From: Tabrizicola flagellatus
Lineage (GTDB): Bacteria; Pseudomonadota; Alphaproteobacteria; Rhodobacterales; Rhodobacteraceae
Assembly (NCBI RefSeq): GCF_008271465.1
Contig: NZ_VMDU01000003.1
Span: 1-64,000 of the forward strand
Direction of reading: 5' to 3'
Length of the DNA: 64,000 bases
Below are positions 36,717 through 45,304 of the stretch, in pieces (the first letter of the stretch is position 1; every line of letters starts with the position of its first letter). Both the position numbers and the translations under genes were made by a program. A model generated the notes under the pieces. It was not told the origin of the DNA and searched no databases. It saw nothing but the letters and a program-made list of their open reading frames with translations.

Positions 36717-36790
36717 CGCTCGTCGTGCGCCTTCGGCTTCTCCTCGCGCGGGACGGGGCCGACGAGGAGACGCAGTCGAACGAGGAGGCG
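36717..36790. repeat. palindromic repeat element, copy A
   Basis: An imperfect inverted repeat of about 70 bp lying just after the GNAT gene's stop. Its left arm at 36718-36747 is identical at 29 of 30 positions to 53573-53602 inside polA. Read on the minus strand the arm would encode REEKPKAHDER. Related copies lie at 40791-40862 and 47998-48072. Confidence 0.75.
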
Positions 36791-36792
36791 GG

Positions 36793-37365
36793 TCAGAGGG
36801 ATTTCGTGAACAGGATCCATTCGCGCGCATCGACCGCCCAGTCTTCCTTGACGACGGGGCGACGGGCCACCTCGGCAAAGCCCCTTGCGCGGTAGAGGCG
36901 CAGCGCGTCCAGGTGGGTGTCCTCGGCGATCAGGCTGATCGTGCTCCGGCCCGCCGCCCGCGTCACCGCCTCGGCCTTGGCGAGCAGGGCTGACCCCAGT
37001 CCCTTGCCGCGATGTTCGGGATAGGTCGCGAGCACGTTCAGATACCAGGAGCCGGGGGCCAGGTTCTCGAGCTCGATCAGGGGAACGAAGAGCGGCTGAG
37101 TGTCGGGAGCGATGGGCTCGGGTTCCAGCGCGGCGGGATAGCCTAGGAGACAGGCCGCGACTTCGCCCTCCACCTCGGCCAGCCAGGCGTTGCGGTAGGA
37201 GAAGTTCCCCGTCTCGCGCGCGGCGCGTTCCCGGCCAAGGGCCAGCGGGTCGCCGTCGGGGCCGACGGATTTCTTCCAGAAATGCAGCGGTAGGTCGTCG
37301 GCGGCCATGTTGATGAAGCGGACCAGATGGTCGGCGTCGGTGGCCCTGGCCTCGCGGATCAGCAT
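36793..37365 (-). CDS. GNAT family N-acetyltransferase
   Basis: A 190-residue acetyltransferase. The acetyl-CoA-binding motif is VLATYPEHRGKGLGSALLAKAEA (Q/RxxGxG as RGKGLG), followed by LYRARGFAEVARR. The ATG at 37365 is preceded by AGGAGGG at proper spacing. The N-terminal 75 residues with DDLPLHFWKKSVGPDGDP suggest a family of its own; substrate is unknown. It is convergent with the GAPDH-like gene, and repeat copy A abuts its 3' end. Confidence 0.87.
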   Translation of the reverse strand: MLIREARATDADHLVRFINMAADDLPLHFWKKSVGPDGDPLALGRERAARETGNFSYRNAWLAEVEGEVAACLLGYPAALEPEPIAPDTQPLFVPLIELENLAPGSWYLNVLATYPEHRGKGLGSALLAKAEAVTRAAGRSTISLIAEDTHLDALRLYRARGFAEVARRPVVKEDWAVDAREWILFTKSL

Positions 37366-37509
37366 GGCATCCCTCCTGTCGCTGCGCCCCCGGTGTGAAG
37401 CAGACCGCCGCCCGCGCCGCAAGGCGAAAACCGACAGGGAACCGGCGCATCCCGGCCTTGCGCGGCCCGGCACGCGGACCTACCAAGGGCCAGACGCAGG
37501 GAGCAACCG

Positions 37510-37863
37510 ATGACCGACACCGTATTCCGCCTGCCCGCCCCCGGCCCCGAGCCGATGGTCACCGACCTGGAGGGCTGGGTAAAGACCGAAGGCACCCCGA
37601 CGATGAAGACCTGGGTCCAGCACACCTCGGCCGATGGCAGCGTGATCAGCGGCACCTGGGAGGCGACGGTGGGCAGCTGGCACGCGACCTACAAGTTCTA
37701 CGAATTCGTCCACCTGATCGAGGGGCAGATCACCATCACCCCGGACGGCGGCAAGCCCGTCACGCTGCGGCCCGGCGATGCCTTCGTTGTGGAGCCCACG
37801 TTCAAGGGAACCTGGAAGATCGAGGCCCCGGTGCGGAAGCATTTCTGCATCAAGCTGAAATAG
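37510..37863 (+). CDS. cupin domain protein (COG3450 type)
   Basis: A 117-residue single-domain cupin with the two beta-barrel motifs around YEFVHLIEGQITITPDGG and LRPGDAFVVEPTFKGTWKIEAP. The usual metal-binding His pair is missing, as is normal in this subfamily, where acidic and aromatic residues line the barrel. Substrate unknown. It faces the potassium channel gene, whose stop is 2 bp from its own. Confidence 0.85.
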   Translation: MTDTVFRLPAPGPEPMVTDLEGWVKTEGTPTMKTWVQHTSADGSVISGTWEATVGSWHATYKFYEFVHLIEGQITITPDGGKPVTLRPGDAFVVEPTFKGTWKIEAPVRKHFCIKLK

Positions 37864-37865
37864 GT

Positions 37866-38642
37866 TCAGTCCAGACCGTCGTCGGGGATGTTCAGCACCG
37901 TGCCGCAGGCCTTGCAGTGCACGGCGTCGTGGTCGTGCCGGCGCAGGCCGCAGACGGGGCAGGGGAAATGGGCCTTGGGCGGGCGCAGCACCACCTGCAC
38001 AAGGCGCAGGAAGAGGCTGATGCCGACGATCATGATGGCGACCGACAGAAGCCGGCCTGTGGTGCCGACCAGGGTGATGTCGCCGAAGCCGGTGGTCGAG
38101 AGCGTGGTCACGGTGAAATACAGCGCATCGACATAGTTCGTGATCTTCTCGTTCACCCCGGACTGCGTCTGGTAGACCAGCGCGGTCATCGCGAAGAGGA
38201 AGATCGTCAGGTTCAGCGCGGCGCGGATCGTGGTCTCGCTGCGCCGGAAGCCGGGAATGTCGTCGCGCAGCTGGTCCAGCGTCTGCGGCGAGTGGAACAC
38301 GCGATACAGCCGCAGCACGCGCAGGAAGGCCAGCCCCTCGCCCCAGACCGGGAACAGGAGCGACAGGATCACCAGGATGTCGGCCAGCCCCCAGAGGCTG
38401 AGGATCTCGCGCCGGGGGCGGCGGGCGATCCAGAGCCGGGCGAGGAGGTCGGCGAGGAACACGAGGCCAATCGCGATGTCGATGCCGGTATGCCAGGGAC
38501 TGCGGGTGAAGAAGGACGAGGCGACGAGCCAGGTCACGGTCAGGAGGTCGAAGCCGAGGAGGAGATAGCGGAAGCGGTCGGCGGTGGCTCCGCTGCCTTC
38601 GTAAAGCGCGCGAAGGCGGGATTGGAGCGTCGGGCTTGGCAT
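37866..38642 (-). CDS. voltage-gated-type potassium channel with C-terminal zinc ribbon
   Basis: A 258-residue six-helix cation channel. The S4-like segment FLRVLRLYRVF carries Arg108, Arg111 and Arg114, fewer charges than classical voltage sensors. The pore helix and selectivity filter are TVTTLSTTGFGDI (TTGFGD at 183-188). After S6, a short cytoplasmic tail holds a zinc ribbon with Cys228, Cys231, Cys243 and Cys246 (CPVCG and CKACG). The tail could make gating respond to zinc or redox state. Filter GFGD is a GYGD variant seen in bacterial K+ channels. Confidence 0.88.
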   Translation of the reverse strand: MPSPTLQSRLRALYEGSGATADRFRYLLLGFDLLTVTWLVASSFFTRSPWHTGIDIAIGLVFLADLLARLWIARRPRREILSLWGLADILVILSLLFPVWGEGLAFLRVLRLYRVFHSPQTLDQLRDDIPGFRRSETTIRAALNLTIFLFAMTALVYQTQSGVNEKITNYVDALYFTVTTLSTTGFGDITLVGTTGRLLSVAIMIVGISLFLRLVQVVLRPPKAHFPCPVCGLRRHDHDAVHCKACGTVLNIPDDGLD

Positions 38643-38740
38643 CGGGCGGGCGGTCCTTCGGGCTTTTGCCGGCCAGACTAGCGGCCCGCGCGCGGCCTGT
38701 CAGGGGGAAAGGGCCGGGGTGCGTGCCCCGGCCCGTTCGG

Positions 38741-40228
38741 TCAGTGGTCGGCCATCGCGGCGGCGGCCTTGATCTCGTCGGTGGCATCCTTCGTGCCGTT
38801 GAAGAAGGCGTTCAGGATGACCGCCGTCACCGAGGCGAGCAGGATGCCGCTTTCGATCAGCGGATGCAGGTCATGCGGCATCCACTGCTTGAAGTTGGGG
38901 GCCACGAGCGGGATCATCCCCATGCCGAGCGAGACCGCGACGATGAACAGGTTGTTGCGGTTGGTGGCGAAGTTCACCCCCGACAGGATGCGGATGCCGG
39001 TGGCGGCGACCATGCCGAACATGACGAGGCCGGCTCCGCCGAGGACCATGGTGGGGACGGATTCGACCAGCGCGCCCATCTTCGGCACGAGGCCGAGGAC
39101 GATCAGGATGATCCCCCCCGCGACGCAGACGAAGCGCGAGCGCACGCCGGTCACGCCGACGAGGCCCACGTTCTGCGAGAAGGAGGTGTAGGGGAAGGTG
39201 TTGAAGATCCCTCCGATCAGCGTGCCGAGGCCATCCGTGCGCAGGCCCGCCGACAGCATGGGTTGCGTGACGGGCTTGCCGGTCATTTCTCCCAGCGCGA
39301 GGAACATGCCGGTGGATTCGATCATCACGACGATCATGACCAGGGTCATGGTGACGATCATCACCGGCTCGAAGGTCGGTATCCCGAAATGGAAGGGCGT
39401 GATCAGGCCGAACCAGGCGGCGTCGGCCACCTTGTCGAAGGTCATCTTGCCCAGGGCCACGGCGATGATGGCGCCGATGATGATGCCCAGCAGGACCGAG
39501 ATGTTGCAGAGGAACCCCTTGGCGAAACGGGCGATCAGGAGGATCGAGATCAGCACCACGGCCGAGACGGCGACATTTCCCAAGGGCGCATAGGCCGGGT
39601 TCGGCAGCGTGGGCGCCGGGGCGAACTTGGCGGGCAGGTCCGCGACGCCGGTCACGGTTCCGGCGGCGGCGCCTTCCGTCACGGCCTTGAGCCAGTCGGC
39701 ATGGGCGGGATCGACGATCATCGGGGCTGTCGGCCCGACGGGGTTCCCGAAGATCCAGTTGATGCCGATCCGCATGAGGCTCACGCCGATGACCAGGATG
39801 ATCGTGCCGGTGACCACTGGCGGGAAGAAGCGGAGCATGCGGGAGACAAGGGGCGCGATCAGGATCGAGATCAGGCCGGCGGCAATGATCGCGCCGAAGA
39901 TCGCGCGGGCGCCTTCGGGGCCGGGGTTCGCGTTGGCCATGGCGACCATCGGCCCCACGGCGGCGAAGGTCACGCCCATCATGACGGGCAGCTTGATCCC
40001 GAACCACTGGGTGGCACCAAGGCTCTGGATCAGGGTGACGAGGCCGCAGACGAAGAGGTCGGCCGAGATCAGGAAGGCCACGTCGGCGGGTTCGAGCTTG
40101 AGCGCGCGGCCGACGATGAGGGGCACTGCGACGGCGCCGGCATACATGACGAGGACATGCTGGAGGCCGAGGGTGAAGAGCTTCGGCGGCGGCAGCATCT
40201 CGTCCACGGGGTGGACCTGTGAGGTCAT
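38741..40228 (-). CDS. NCS2-family urate/xanthine permease
   Basis: A 495-residue transporter of the nucleobase-cation symporter 2 family with 14 predicted segments. The N-terminal QH motif LGLQHVLVMYAGAVAVPLIVG and the later ESTGMFLALGEMTGKP are family hallmarks for purine (xanthine/urate) carriers. It is the last gene of the four-gene ureide operon, so urate or allantoin-pathway purine is the likely substrate. Confidence 0.9.
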   Translation of the reverse strand: MTSQVHPVDEMLPPPKLFTLGLQHVLVMYAGAVAVPLIVGRALKLEPADVAFLISADLFVCGLVTLIQSLGATQWFGIKLPVMMGVTFAAVGPMVAMANANPGPEGARAIFGAIIAAGLISILIAPLVSRMLRFFPPVVTGTIILVIGVSLMRIGINWIFGNPVGPTAPMIVDPAHADWLKAVTEGAAAGTVTGVADLPAKFAPAPTLPNPAYAPLGNVAVSAVVLISILLIARFAKGFLCNISVLLGIIIGAIIAVALGKMTFDKVADAAWFGLITPFHFGIPTFEPVMIVTMTLVMIVVMIESTGMFLALGEMTGKPVTQPMLSAGLRTDGLGTLIGGIFNTFPYTSFSQNVGLVGVTGVRSRFVCVAGGIILIVLGLVPKMGALVESVPTMVLGGAGLVMFGMVAATGIRILSGVNFATNRNNLFIVAVSLGMGMIPLVAPNFKQWMPHDLHPLIESGILLASVTAVILNAFFNGTKDATDEIKAAAAMADH

Positions 40229-40313
40229 CTGCTTCGTTCCTTTCCCTTGGGGCGTTTATGTTCGCGCCGTCTTCGCACTGCCCCTTGGGTGCGATCCGGT
40301 TAGGCGGCCCCGT

Positions 40314-40790
40314 TCAGGGGGCCAGGACCGTCCAGGGTTGGCTGTAACGGTATTCTTCGAGGTTCGGCGTCGGGCCGATGCGGTCCACCACGGCAAAGAG
40401 GCCGGGAGCATGCAGCGGTGTCAGCACGCCGTGCCAGGTGCCCCGGTGCAGGTTGATGCCCTGCGCGCCATTCGTGAGGAAGGCGCGCGGTTCTGCCTGC
40501 GGATCGGGCGCGACGATGACGAGGAAAGGGTGTTCCGACATCGGAATGAAGGCCTGCGAGCCCTCGGGGTGGCGCTCGATCAGGTCGAAGCGGTAGGGCA
40601 GGGCGCGGGGCTCGGCCCGGAAGATCGAGATGCCGGCGCGACCTTCGGGCCCGAAGTCGAGGCGCGCGCGGTCGTGGTGGCGGCGGCACAGGCCCTGGTT
40701 GATCAGGCGGAAGTCGCCGGTGGCGTCCAGCACGTCGCCGAAGGGGGCGAAGGCTTCGGGCGTGAGCGGGGCGGGGGTGAGGGGTCTCAT
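40314..40790 (-). CDS. allA: ureidoglycolate lyase
   Basis: A 158-residue cupin-fold enzyme converting ureidoglycolate to glyoxylate and urea. Family blocks include LTPEAFAPFGDVLD, FRLINQGLCRRHHDRA, RHPEGSQAFIPM and GINLHRGTWHGVLTPL. The ATG at 40790 is served by GAGGAG seven bases upstream, and that sequence belongs to repeat copy B. It lies between ureidoglycine aminohydrolase and the permease in one operon. Confidence 0.93.
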   Translation of the reverse strand: MRPLTPAPLTPEAFAPFGDVLDATGDFRLINQGLCRRHHDRARLDFGPEGRAGISIFRAEPRALPYRFDLIERHPEGSQAFIPMSEHPFLVIVAPDPQAEPRAFLTNGAQGINLHRGTWHGVLTPLHAPGLFAVVDRIGPTPNLEEYRYSQPWTVLAP

Positions 40791-40862
40791 CCGCGGCTCC
40801 TCGTGCGGCTTCGCCTTCTCGTCGCGGGGGCGCGCCGCTGCGAGGAGTGCCGCAGGCATCGA
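40791..40862. repeat. palindromic repeat element, copy B
   Basis: Fills the gap between the ureidoglycine aminohydrolase gene and allA. Outer arms GCGGCTCCTCG and CGACGAGCCGCG give an imperfect palindrome of about 72 bp. It supplies the allA ribosome binding site. A reading of one arm, DEKAKPHEEP, resembles copies A, C and D. Confidence 0.7.
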
Positions 40863-40872
40863 CGAGCCGCGG

Positions 40873-41718
40873 TCATCGCGCGGGGCCGAAAGCGCCGGGG
40901 CCGCGCAGTTTCGCGTGGCGGTTCACGTCCTTGTAGAGCAGATAGCGGAAGCGTCCCGGTCCGGCGGCGTAGCAGGCCTGCGGGCAGTAGGCGCGCAGCC
41001 ACATGAAATCGCCGGCCTCGACCTCGACCCAGTCGCGGTTGAGCTTGTAGACCGCCTTGCCTTCGAGGACATAGAGCCCGTGTTCCATGACATGGGTTTC
41101 CTCGAAGGGGATGACCCCGCCGGGCTGGAAGGTCACGATGTTGACATGGGCGTCGTGGCGCAGGTCGTCGGGTTCGACGAAGCGGGTGGTGCCCCAGCGA
41201 TCCTGCGTGTCGGGCATCCAGCGGATCGGCACGTCGCGTTCGTTGATGACGATCGGTTCGGGCAGGGGGATGCCGGGGGCGGGTTCGTAGAGCTTGCGCA
41301 GCCAGTGGAAGGTCGCCGGCCGCGTCCCCTCGGCGAGAAGCGTCCAGGGGGTGCCGGGCGGGACGTAGGCGTAGGAGCCTTGCTCCATCTCGTAGCCGGT
41401 GTCGCCGATGGTGAGCGTGGCCAGGCCGCCGGTGAAGAACAGCCAGTGTTGGGCGCCCGCCTCCGGATCCGGCGCGTCGGAGCCGCCGCCTGGGGCCACC
41501 TCCATCACATACTGGCTGAAGGTCTCGGCAAACCCCGACATGGGGCGCGCGATGAGCCAGAGGCGGGACTTCGTCCAGCCCGGCAGGCAGCTGGTGACGA
41601 TGTCGGAGAAGCAGCCGCGGGGGATGAAGGCATAGGCCTCGGTGAAGACGGCGCGCTGGGTCATGAGCGCGGTCTGGGGGGGCAGGCCCCCGGTCGGGGC
41701 GTAGTAGGAGCCGGTCAT
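40873..41718 (-). CDS. allE: (S)-ureidoglycine aminohydrolase (YlbA/UGHY type)
   Basis: A 281-residue bicupin that releases ammonia from ureidoglycine to give ureidoglycolate. The start MTGSYYAPTGGLPPQTALMTQRAVFTEAYA is typical (given here in part). The second cupin holds the Mn-binding pattern PFEETHVMEHGLYVLEGKA (Glu/His ligands), with the conserved GDFMWLRAYCPQACYA. Its ATG overlaps the stop of the allantoinase-UraD fusion. Confidence 0.93.
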   Translation of the reverse strand: MTGSYYAPTGGLPPQTALMTQRAVFTEAYAFIPRGCFSDIVTSCLPGWTKSRLWLIARPMSGFAETFSQYVMEVAPGGGSDAPDPEAGAQHWLFFTGGLATLTIGDTGYEMEQGSYAYVPPGTPWTLLAEGTRPATFHWLRKLYEPAPGIPLPEPIVINERDVPIRWMPDTQDRWGTTRFVEPDDLRHDAHVNIVTFQPGGVIPFEETHVMEHGLYVLEGKAVYKLNRDWVEVEAGDFMWLRAYCPQACYAAGPGRFRYLLYKDVNRHAKLRGPGAFGPAR

Positions 41719-43130
41719 GGCAGCTGGTCCTTCAGGCGAAGCTCGGCGATCCGTTCCACCTGGGCGCAGGCGGTGGCGAATTCGGTCGGCGTGTCGTTCC
41801 GGATGCGGGTTTCGAAGGCCGCGAGGATCGAGGCCTTGGTGTTGTCGCGGACGGCGATGATGAAGGGGAAGCCGTGCTTTGCGACATACTCTTCGTTCAG
41901 CCGCTGGAAGCGGCTTCGCTCATCGTCGGTGAGCGCGTCGAGGGCGGCGCTGGCCTGTTCGGCGGTGCTTTCGGGCGTGAGCCGTTTCGCGGCCGCCAGC
42001 TTTCCGGCGAGGTCGGGATGCGCGCGCAGGACGCCAAGGCGTTCCTCGGCAGAGGCCGAGCGGAAGATGCGGGCCAGCGCGTTGTGCAACCCCGCCGCGC
42101 TGTCATGCGCGGGACCGAGTTCCAGGTCGAAGGCGCGGTCGGCGATCCAGGGGGAATGTTCGAAAATGGAACCGAAGCGTTCCACGAACCGCTCGCGAGT
42201 CATCTGGCTTGGACGCTCGAACCGCTTGTGGGGATGGGTCTTTCGCCAATGCTCGGCAATGTCGATCCGGCGCGGGAACCAGACGCCCGTGTGGGATTTC
42301 GCATAGTCGAGGAACCGCTTCAGCCCGGCGATCTTGCCGGGGCGGCCGATCAGGCGGCAGTGCAGGCCGATCGAGAGCATCTTGGCCGCACCGGCCTCGC
42401 CCTCGGCATAGAGGGTGTCGAAGCTGTCCTTGAGATACTGGAAGAACTGCTCGCCCGTGATGTAGCCCGGCGCGGTGGCAAAGCGCATGTCGTTGGCTTC
42501 CAGCGTGTAGGGGATCACCAGCTGGTCGTGGTCGCCGAACTCGCGCCAGTAGGGCAGGTCGTCGTCGTAGGTGTCGGAGATCCAGGCGAGCCGCCGGGTT
42601 TCGGCGGTCAGCCGCACCGTGTTCATGCTGCATCGGCCGGTGTACCAGCCCTGCGGGGGGGCGCCCACCACTTCCTCGTGCAGACGGAAGCTTTCGGCGA
42701 TCTGGGCGGCTTCCTCGGCCTCGGTCATGTCGCGGTGATCGACCCATTTCAAACCGTGCGAGGCGATCTCCCACCCCGCGGCCTTCATCGCGGCGACCTG
42801 TTCGGGGTTGCGGGCCAGCGCAGAGGTCACGCCATAGACGGTGACGGGGATGTCCATGCCGGTGAACAGGCGGTGCAGCCGCCAGAAGCCGGCGCGGGCG
42901 CCGTAGTCGTAGATGGACTCCATGTTCCAGTGCCGCTGGCCCGGCCAGGGCTGGGCGCCGGCGATGTCGGAGAGGAAGGCCTCGGACTGGGCGTCGCCGT
43001 GCAGCAGACAGTTCTCGCCGCCCTCTTCGTAGTTCAGCACGAGGGACACGGCGATCTTCGCCCCGCCCGGCCAGCGGGCATCGGGGGGATTGGGGCCATG
43101 GCCACGGAAATCTCGGGGGTAGCGGTTCAC
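41715..43130 (-). CDS. fusion of PuuE-type allantoinase and OHCU decarboxylase (UraD)
   Basis: A 471-residue two-domain enzyme. Residues 1-300 are a polysaccharide-deacetylase-like allantoinase (PuuE) with NMESIYDYGARAGFWR, SHGLKWVDHRDM and LSIGLHCRLIGRPGK. Residues 310-471 are 2-oxo-4-hydroxy-4-carboxy-5-ureidoimidazoline decarboxylase with FGSIFEHSPWIADRAF, LRAHPDLAGKLA, and NEEYVAKHGFPFIIAVRDNTK. It joins two non-adjacent chemical steps flanking (S)-allantoin. The start is GTG at 43130 with GGAGAG upstream. First gene of the ureide operon. Confidence 0.94.
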   Translation of the reverse strand: MNRYPRDFRGHGPNPPDARWPGGAKIAVSLVLNYEEGGENCLLHGDAQSEAFLSDIAGAQPWPGQRHWNMESIYDYGARAGFWRLHRLFTGMDIPVTVYGVTSALARNPEQVAAMKAAGWEIASHGLKWVDHRDMTEAEEAAQIAESFRLHEEVVGAPPQGWYTGRCSMNTVRLTAETRRLAWISDTYDDDLPYWREFGDHDQLVIPYTLEANDMRFATAPGYITGEQFFQYLKDSFDTLYAEGEAGAAKMLSIGLHCRLIGRPGKIAGLKRFLDYAKSHTGVWFPRRIDIAEHWRKTHPHKRFERPSQMTRERFVERFGSIFEHSPWIADRAFDLELGPAHDSAAGLHNALARIFRSASAEERLGVLRAHPDLAGKLAAAKRLTPESTAEQASAALDALTDDERSRFQRLNEEYVAKHGFPFIIAVRDNTKASILAAFETRIRNDTPTEFATACAQVERIAELRLKDQLP

Positions 43131-43272
43131 GGATGCTCTCCTTTCCGGCGAGACTAGCGCGATTGGCGGAAGATATTTTCAGGATTTCACGAAAGGTCAT
43201 ATGCCGGGACCGCCGGGTCGCAGCGGGGCGGGTTTCGTGCTTTGATGCGCCTGTGACCGAGGGAGAACGATC

Positions 43273-43626
43273 ATGGGGCGACTTTCGACGCATGTGCTGG
43301 ACACGGCAAAGGGCAGGCCGGCGGCCGGGGTCAGGATCATGCTGTACCGGATTTCCGGGCAGGGCCACCGGAAGGTGAAGGAGGTCGTGACCAATGCCGA
43401 CGGGCGCACCGACGGGCCGATGCTGGAGGGCGCGGCGCTGGAGGCGGGGGTCTACGAGCTGGTCTTCTGCGCCGGCGACTATCTGCGGGCCAGCGGGCAG
43501 GCGGGCGAAGGCGTTCTTTTCCTTGATGAAATCCCGATCCGGTTCGGCGTGGCGGACGCCGAGCAGCATTACCACGTGCCGCTCCTGATCTCTCCCTTCG
43601 GCTATTCGACCTACCGCGGGTCCTAG
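43273..43626 (+). CDS. hiuH: 5-hydroxyisourate hydrolase
   Basis: A 117-residue transthyretin-like protein that hydrolyses 5-hydroxyisourate to OHCU. Motifs: [17 protein letters not shown] at the N-terminus (catalytic His), a central Arg, and the C-terminal signature [19 protein letters not shown], which distinguishes HIU hydrolase from transthyretin. It is divergent from the PuuE-UraD gene across a 142-bp gap (43131-43272) that probably holds both promoters, though none is clear. Confidence 0.95.
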   Translation: MGRLSTHVLDTAKGRPAAGVRIMLYRISGQGHRKVKEVVTNADGRTDGPMLEGAALEAGVYELVFCAGDYLRASGQAGEGVLFLDEIPIRFGVADAEQHYHVPLLISPFGYSTYRGS

Positions 43627-43692
43627 GCGGCGGACCTCTTGCCCCGAAAAGGTCGTGAAAGCGTCACTTGCGGTTTGATCCCGTCCCGCATT

Positions 43693-43711
43693 ATCTGGCG
43701 GCAGATTTTTT
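43693..43711 (+). terminator. short hairpin with T-tract after hiuH
   Basis: ATCTG-GCGG-CAGAT followed by TTTTT. The 5-bp stem is short but the T-run is the best in the neighbourhood. It ends 19 bp before the DUF2125 gene start, so it might be part of that gene's leader. Confidence 0.4.
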
Positions 43712-43729
43712 CGGCTTGAGGAGAACCGC

Positions 43730-45232
43730 ATGTTTCGGATGAGAAGTTTTGCAGCAGCCCCTGTCATTGCCACCCTGCTTGGCGGCACTGCCCATGCTGC
43801 GCTGACCGCGGACCAGGTCTGGCAATCGTGGAAGGACGCCGGCGCCCTGGTCGGCCTGACGGTTTCCGCCGCAACCGAGAACAACTCGGGCGGCGTGCTG
43901 ACGCTGAACGGCGTGACGATCGCGCCCGAGGGGATGAGCGGACTGACGATTTCGGACATCGTGCTGACCGAACAGTCGGACGGGTCGGTGACCATCGCCC
44001 CCGGCGCCGATATCGGCATGACGATGACCGGCGACACCGAGGGTTCGGTCAAGGTGACCCATGACGGGCTGACCCTGACCGCGCGCGAGGCAGACGGGGG
44101 GCTCGTCTACGACTATGCGGCGGCCAGGCTGGACGTGGCCTACGACAGCACCTATCCGGGCATGTCCTTCGACGGCAGCGAGGCGCCGAAGGTCACCGCC
44201 TCGGGCGATTTCGGGTTCACCAACCTGGCCGGCACCTATTCCGACACGCCCGGCACCAACCGGACCTTCGGATTGGCCATCAAGGCGGACGAGCTGGCCT
44301 ACACCACCCAGTCGGACGATCCGGGGCTGGAGCTGAAGCAGACCTCGACCAGCACCACCCAGGACATCGACATGTCGCTGACCTTCGCGCTGCCCACGAC
44401 CATCTCGCTTGCCGCGATGCAATCGCCGGCCGATTTCGGCACCGCGCTGAACGAGGGGTTGAGCGTCAGCCTTGCCATGACGCAAGGTGAATCGGCGGGG
44501 ACGATGAAGCAGGAAAGCCCCTACATGCCGATGGACCTGACGATGAAGGCCGGCGGCGGCGAGGGGTCGGCGCTGTTCAACAAGGACACCTTCTCGGTCA
44601 AGTCCTCGGCCAGCGGTCTGGACATCGAATCCGCTCCGGGTGCGATGCCGGTGCCGGTCAAGGTGGTCTCGGGCCCGATGGAGTTCGCGATGACCTCGCC
44701 GGTGATCGCGAACGAGACGGCGGGCGACTATGGCCTGGTGCTGAAGCTCAGCCAGTTCAGCCTGAACGAGGAAGCCTGGGCGCTGTTCGACCCCAACGGT
44801 GCGCTGAAGCGCGACGCGGCGGATATCGCCATCGACATCTCGGGCAAGGCCAAGATGGACGTGCCGGCGATGATCGCCGCGGACGAGGCCGGCGGGCCTC
44901 CGGTCGTGCCGCAGCCGGAAAGCCTGAACATCACCGAACTGGGCTTGAAGGTGGCGGGGGCGGCGCTGGCGGCGACCGGGGCCTTCACCTTCGACAACTC
45001 GATGGGCATGCCGATGCCGCTGGGCGAGGCGAATGTCTCGGTCACCGGGGCGAACGCGCTGATCGACGGGCTGATCGCGACGGGCCTGATCACCGAAGAG
45101 GACGCGATGGGCGCGCGGATGATGATGGGCATGTTCATGGTGCCGGGCGCCAATCCCGACGAGATGACCTCGAAGATCGAGGCCAAGGAGGGGATGCAGA
45201 TCCTGGTGAACGGCCAGCCGCTGCCGATGTAA
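43730..45232 (+). CDS. DUF2125 domain protein, exported
   Basis: A 500-residue acidic, beta-rich protein with a signal peptide (residues 1-23, ending GGTAHA-A). Repeated LTISDIVLTEQSDGSVTI-type strands suggest an elongated beta structure such as seen in AsmA-like or LPS-transport folds. DUF2125 proteins are found in alphaproteobacteria and are uncharacterised. It sits inside the urate locus but has its own terminator and no evident enzymatic link to purine breakdown. Confidence 0.82.
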   Translation: MFRMRSFAAAPVIATLLGGTAHAALTADQVWQSWKDAGALVGLTVSAATENNSGGVLTLNGVTIAPEGMSGLTISDIVLTEQSDGSVTIAPGADIGMTMTGDTEGSVKVTHDGLTLTAREADGGLVYDYAAARLDVAYDSTYPGMSFDGSEAPKVTASGDFGFTNLAGTYSDTPGTNRTFGLAIKADELAYTTQSDDPGLELKQTSTSTTQDIDMSLTFALPTTISLAAMQSPADFGTALNEGLSVSLAMTQGESAGTMKQESPYMPMDLTMKAGGGEGSALFNKDTFSVKSSASGLDIESAPGAMPVPVKVVSGPMEFAMTSPVIANETAGDYGLVLKLSQFSLNEEAWALFDPNGALKRDAADIAIDISGKAKMDVPAMIAADEAGGPPVVPQPESLNITELGLKVAGAALAATGAFTFDNSMGMPMPLGEANVSVTGANALIDGLIATGLITEEDAMGARMMMGMFMVPGANPDEMTSKIEAKEGMQILVNGQPLPM

Positions 45233-45253
45233 GGCGGGGCTTTCGGATCATGG

Positions 45254-45279
45254 GGGCGGGGCTTCGGTCCCGCCCTTTT
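45254..45279 (+). terminator. rho-independent terminator after the DUF2125 gene
   Basis: GGGCGGG-GCTTCGGT-CCCGCCC followed by TTTT: a 7-bp GC stem with a stable loop and T-run, 22 bp after the stop. Confidence 0.85.
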
Positions 45280-45304
45280 CCATTGGTGCGGCTCGCAGCG
45301 CACC

